Below are positions 16,355-19,014 of a DNA stretch of 19,014 nucleotides, piece by piece. The notes beneath the pieces are model-generated. The model ran no database searches. It was not told where the DNA came from and saw only the letters and a list, made by a program, of their open reading frames with translations. Source of the DNA: an uncultured Treponema sp. (GTDB taxonomy: Bacteria > Spirochaetota > Spirochaetia > Treponematales > Treponemataceae); NCBI GenBank assembly GCA_947165795.1, contig CAMVBP010000010.1:1-19014 (forward strand), in the 5' to 3' direction. Each line of letters opens with the position of its first letter. Positions within the stretch are counted from its first letter, which is position 1. A program made the position numbers and the translations under genes.

Positions 16355-16389
16355 AATCTTCGGATTTATTCTTTATCCGCATTAAGATT
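16355..16389 (-). promoter_or_regulatory. Hairpin covering the NlpC gene ribosome-binding region
   Basis: In the 57-base gap after the GH43 gene, minus-strand RNA can pair AATCTT and CGGAT (16389-16384 and 16379-16375, split by a four-base bulge AATG) with ATCCG and AAGATT (16365-16361 and 16360-16355). The 3' arm contains GAAG, the only candidate ribosome-binding site, and ends five bases before the ATG. It lacks a T-run on the minus strand, so it is not a normal terminator there. It may reduce or tune translation. Confidence 0.4.
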
Positions 16390-16406
16390 TTTATACTTCA
16401 TTAAAT

Positions 16407-17948
16407 TTATTTTTTAATGCACCAGTTTTTAAGCTCACAACCTTCAGGTAAGACTATGTATAAATCATGCATTCCGCTTGCACCGTTCAGGTTAAGACTG
16501 GCATTTATTTTTGAATTTTTGCCTGTTTTTACTTCGCAGATTAATTTTCCGGAAGAAGAATTTCCATCAAGCAGAACTTTTACAGACTTTTCGCCGTTAG
16601 AATTATCTGCGGCAGAAACACAGCATTCTGCTGTAAACTGATTTTCGCTGCCGGTAAATTCTACGCCTTTAAGGCAGATAAATGCATCATCCTTTACGGA
16701 AACTAACGACTGTTTGTTAGTAACTGCGACATTAGCAGAACGCGCAAAAGTTGCTGCAGGAACTGTTTCTCCAAGCTTAAAGCTGCTCACCTGTGCAACG
16801 CCTTTTTTAGTCATGTTTTGGTTAGGCAGAGAGCCGTCGGCATTAACTGAAAAATCATTAATAAATATATTGCGGTAACCTGTTTTTTCCTGACCGGTAG
16901 TTTTTTCCAAAGTCTGAGTGTGATAAGCTATGTACCATTTACCGCGGAAACTGAAAATCCAGTGATGATTATTTCCCCATGCACCAAATACTGTTCCAGG
17001 ATTTTCCAAAGTGTAGCCTTTATATTCAAAAGGTCCCAAAGGATTTTTAGAAGTCATATAGCCGATAACTGCAATTGGCATTTTATCAGGATCTTTAGTA
17101 TCTTTTCTGTCCTGCCAGTTTGTACAGTAAGTGTAATACCAGGTATCACCGATTTTATTAATTCCAGAATCTTCAAAAAGGAAAGGAGCGTCTATAACCT
17201 GAGGTTCGCCAACAATGTGAACCATATCATCTGCAAGCGCAACACAACGTGCATTCATAGGATGCTCATATTTATCAGGATCGTGGCCGCCGCCAAAATA
17301 AAGATAGCCCTGCCCGTCTGTGTCTACAATTACAGCAGGATCAAAAAGCCAGTTAATTTTTGCACAGGTTGGAGTATTACGTGAAATAAGCGGACCGTTA
17401 AGAGGATCTGTAAAAGGTCCTACAGGAGAATCGCCTGTAAGCACACCAATTCCGTTTCCGCTGTCTGCAAAGTAAAGAAAGAATTTATCTTTACCATTTA
17501 TTTTTTTCCATGCAATTGCAGGTGCCCAGGAATTTGCAGCCCACTTTGCAGCACCTTCTCCACCGTTTTTACCGGCAACAGCAATCTCGCCGCAATCTGT
17601 CCAGTTAACCATATCTTTAGTACAGAACACATTCAGTGAAGTAATTTTATTGTATCCGTTATCTACTTTTCCTTCTGTAAATTCAAACTGCTGCATATCG
17701 TTAGTAGTATAAATGTAAAGAGTATCGTTATATTCAAGTACAGCAGGATCAGCTCCATATTTATGTGCCACAATCGGATTATTTTCTTCCGGCAGTTTAA
17801 TAGCTTTTTCGGCCATAAGCTTCTGCATTTTTGTAACAGCAGTTACTGTTGTTTCTTCATTTGTACAATTTGAACAAGACATAAAAATTCCCCCGGTTAT
17901 AAAAAATACTGCAAAAACTCTCTTTATTTTCACAGCAGGATTATACAT
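16407..17948 (-). CDS. GH43-CBM6 arabinoxylan arabinofuranohydrolase-like lipoprotein
   Basis: The 513-residue protein closely resembles Bacillus XynD-type enzymes, which remove arabinofuranosyl side groups from arabinoxylan. Residues 57-385 form the five-bladed GH43 propeller. Asp67 in HKYGADP is the expected catalytic base, Asp203 in WLFDPAV the pKa modulator and Glu259 in FLFEDSG the general acid. WAPAIAWKKINGKDKFFLYF (141-160) and GNNHHW (325-330) are also family hallmarks. Residues 390-513 look like a CBM6-type sugar-binding module (VKVLLDG, SGMHDLYIVL, final LKNWCIKK), somewhat diverged from the usual start. The N-terminal hydrophobic segment ends in FMSC, a relaxed spirochaetal lipobox, so Cys25 is probably lipidated and the enzyme surface or periplasm bound. 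The ATG has only a weak purine-rich site upstream. It lies 24 bases after the C39-like gene. Activity on xylan versus other arabinosides is inferred from similarity. Confidence 0.92.
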   Translation of the reverse strand: MYNPAVKIKRVFAVFFITGGIFMSCSNCTNEETTVTAVTKMQKLMAEKAIKLPEENNPIVAHKYGADPAVLEYNDTLYIYTTNDMQQFEFTEGKVDNGYNKITSLNVFCTKDMVNWTDCGEIAVAGKNGGEGAAKWAANSWAPAIAWKKINGKDKFFLYFADSGNGIGVLTGDSPVGPFTDPLNGPLISRNTPTCAKINWLFDPAVIVDTDGQGYLYFGGGHDPDKYEHPMNARCVALADDMVHIVGEPQVIDAPFLFEDSGINKIGDTWYYTYCTNWQDRKDTKDPDKMPIAVIGYMTSKNPLGPFEYKGYTLENPGTVFGAWGNNHHWIFSFRGKWYIAYHTQTLEKTTGQEKTGYRNIFINDFSVNADGSLPNQNMTKKGVAQVSSFKLGETVPAATFARSANVAVTNKQSLVSVKDDAFICLKGVEFTGSENQFTAECCVSAADNSNGEKSVKVLLDGNSSSGKLICEVKTGKNSKINASLNLNGASGMHDLYIVLPEGCELKNWCIKK

Positions 17949-17972
17949 TTTTTTCAGGATTTAGTAAAACGT

Positions 17973-18629
17973 TTAACCAAAAATATAGAACATATTTCTG
18001 TAAAGGGGCATTTTTAACATGGAAGTGTTCCAGAGTTTTTTAAATATTTTTACAGGCACCTTTCGGTTATAATATTCACCTTCTTCATTCGCCCAGTCTT
18101 TTATGGAATCTGCAATATAAATGTTTTCTTCATCGTAGCCGGTAACGCAGGCAAAATGTAAATATGATTTTCCGACAAAAGAGCGTACAACTACAATCAC
18201 AGGTTTTCCGCGCGAGACTTCATTTTTTAATGCATTGAGATTTCCTGTACAGGCTTTCATTTTTATTCCGCAGTTTTTAAAGTATCCGGAAATTCCTTTT
18301 GGAAAAACTTCTCCGCCACTTAACTTATATGGAACGTCTTTGTAAACTTCTGCTCCCAAAGCTTGAATTCCAATATGGCGCAAAACAAAAGCAGAAGAAA
18401 ATCCTGCACATTCAGGCCCATTCTGATATTCAAAAAAAGTATATAAAAAGGAAGAATCTTTTTTTTCTTCAATTGAAACAGTTTTTTCTCCGGGCTTTAC
18501 AAAAAAAGTTTTATTCTGCAGACGAAAAGAAAATCTCGGCCGCAGCCAGCCCATTAAAATGACATCAACAATATTTATAATTATAAAAGTATTTACCAAA
18601 AAACTGACAATGTGAAAGACAATATACAT
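17973..18629 (-). CDS. Membrane-anchored C39-like papain-fold protein
   Basis: Residues 5-28 form one hydrophobic segment without a clear cleavage site, which suggests an N-terminal membrane anchor. Residues 60-180 match the C39-like papain fold. Gln69 and Cys74 lie in YQNGPECAGFSSAFVLRHIG, followed by PVIVVVRSFVGKSYLHFACV with His158 and then GYDEENIYIADS with Asp174. These are the expected oxyanion Gln, nucleophile, His and Asp, so activity is plausible. Unlike the C39 domains of bacteriocin exporters it is not fused to an ABC transporter. Its substrate is unknown: peptide bonds or a transglutaminase-like reaction are both possible. It is the first gene of the likely operon with GH43, NlpC/P60 and the lipoprotein. 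No ribosome-binding site precedes the ATG. The next in-frame ATG at 18554 would remove most of the anchor and also lacks one. Confidence 0.83.
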   Translation of the reverse strand: MYIVFHIVSFLVNTFIIINIVDVILMGWLRPRFSFRLQNKTFFVKPGEKTVSIEEKKDSSFLYTFFEYQNGPECAGFSSAFVLRHIGIQALGAEVYKDVPYKLSGGEVFPKGISGYFKNCGIKMKACTGNLNALKNEVSRGKPVIVVVRSFVGKSYLHFACVTGYDEENIYIADSIKDWANEEGEYYNRKVPVKIFKKLWNTSMLKMPLYRNMFYIFG

Positions 18630-18638
18630 ATAAAAAAT

Positions 18639-18644
18639 ATTCTA
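18639..18644 (-). promoter_or_regulatory. Putative -10 for the 18629-14476 operon
   Basis: The minus strand reads TAGAAT at 18644-18639, nine bases before the ATG at 18629. This would give an almost leaderless transcript, consistent with the missing ribosome-binding site. The -35 position is weak (TGGAGT), so confidence is modest. Confidence 0.4.
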
Positions 18645-18728
18645 CCACAAAAATATTTTGTACTCCATAAATACGTGGAAATCAGTTTTGTAAATACATT
18701 CATAAAAAGACTTCCGCTGCACATATCT
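18645..18728. other. Intergenic DNA with no recognised feature
   Basis: Between the putative promoter and the tandem repeat I see no open frame, RNA gene or clear motif in these 84 AT-rich bases. Confidence 0.6.
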
Positions 18729-18818
18729 GAAAGGCGGCTCTCACCCGGAAGCTATTTTTATTTTATAAATATTTAAATGAGTGAAAAAAAAATAGCGCAA
18801 GGGCGAGGGCCGTCTTTC
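18729..18818. repeat. Long imperfect hairpin in repeat copy 1
   Basis: The arm at 18729-18746 (begins GAAAGGCGGC) pairs with 18801-18818 (ends CCGTCTTTC) at 17 of 18 positions, two of them G-U wobbles on plus-strand RNA. Inside it, GCTATTTTT (18751-18759) pairs perfectly with AAAAATAGC (18788-18796). An internal loop of GGAA opposite GCAA separates the two helices. Because the wobbles become A-C mismatches on the other strand, plus-strand RNA would fold better. Confidence 0.7.
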
Positions 18819-18823
18819 AAAAA

Positions 18824-18898
18824 CACTCTATTTTGCTGCCGCGCAAGCGGCAACGTATATAGTTCCACCGCAAAATAGCGTGTAGCACGCTAGCGTGC
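18824..18898. repeat. Nested inverted repeats in the second half of the repeat unit
   Basis: CTATTTTGC (18828-18836) pairs with GCAAAATAG (18870-18878), extendable by CAC/GTG across one mismatch. It encloses TGCCGC-GCAA-GCGGCA (18837-18852), a six-bp hairpin with a GNRA-type loop. Just downstream GCACGCTAGCGTGC (18885-18898) is a perfect 14-bp palindrome. Confidence 0.7.
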
Positions 18899-19014
18899 GG
18901 TTTTGAAAGGCGGATCTCACCCGGAAGCTATTTTTATTTTACAAATATATAAATGAGTGAAAAAAAATAGCGCAAGGGCGAGGGCCGTCTTTCAAAAACA
19001 CTCTATTTTGCTGC

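Larger units (their letters stand above)
18729..19014. repeat. Tandem structured repeat, ~176-bp unit, one full copy and one partial copy
   Basis: Copy 1 runs 18729-18904 and copy 2 starts at 18905 and is cut by the window edge after 110 bases. Over the shared part they differ at only three substitutions (one is C18738 versus A18914) and one deleted A in an A-run. The unit has no plausible protein frame and is packed with inverted repeats, annotated separately. The array may continue beyond the window. Candidates are a palindromic non-autonomous mobile element, a tandem structured RNA, or a long REP-like cluster; the sequence alone does not decide. Confidence 0.85.

Noticed and set aside
16355..16389. 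Plus-strand terminator
   Set aside because: It is followed by a short T-run on the plus strand, but no plus-strand gene precedes it.
16920..17384. Plus-strand open frame of 154 codons
   Set aside because: It is the shadow of the GH43 gene, whose catalytic motifs lie on the opposite strand.
18729..19014. CRISPR array
   Set aside because: The repeat is about 176 bp, directly tandem with no variable spacers, and no cas gene is nearby.

Overview
The window looks like a chromosomal segment from a spirochaete, most probably a gut or rumen Treponema. This is inferred from the low G+C, the relaxed spirochaetal lipoboxes, and several large exported proteins that end in predicted outer-membrane beta-barrel domains. 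An arabinoxylan-debranching GH43 enzyme suits a fibre-rich habitat. I could run no database search, so the genus is a judgement, not a proof.

Left part, 1-7240. A minus-strand pair reads leftward from a promoter near 7150. The first gene encodes a 2014-residue exported array of Ig-like modules with a C-terminal barrel-like domain ending in Phe. The second starts 22 bases after it and is cut by the window edge: a signal peptide, a charged helical segment, then barrel-like strands. Divergent to them is a class III (Sir2) NAD-dependent deacylase (7244-7984, plus). A small REP-like palindrome with a 13-bp direct repeat separates it from the convergent next gene.

Centre, 8063-14465. A minus-strand operon encodes an EcsA-like ABC ATPase, its polytopic permease, and a ~1000-residue exported protein combining an HELTH metallopeptidase-like domain, a beta-propeller-like middle and a C-terminal barrel. 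Divergent from the ATPase is a FatA/FatB-type acyl-ACP thioesterase (13675-14415, plus), closed by a strong hairpin terminator.

Right part, 14476-18629. Four minus-strand genes probably form one transcript: a membrane-anchored C39-like papain-fold protein, a GH43-CBM6 arabinofuranohydrolase lipoprotein, an NlpC/P60 endopeptidase fused to a beta-barrel-like domain, and a small lipoprotein. The last two are 2 bases apart and translationally coupled. A hairpin lies over the ribosome-binding region of the NlpC gene.

Right edge, 18645-19014. This has no gene. It holds the start of a ~176-bp tandem repeat, rich in nested inverted repeats, that runs off the window. It is the least explained element here and my first choice for follow-up. 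The other theme is enzymes (metallopeptidase-like, NlpC/P60) and an Ig array each carrying its own C-terminal barrel, which suggests covalent tethering to the outer membrane.
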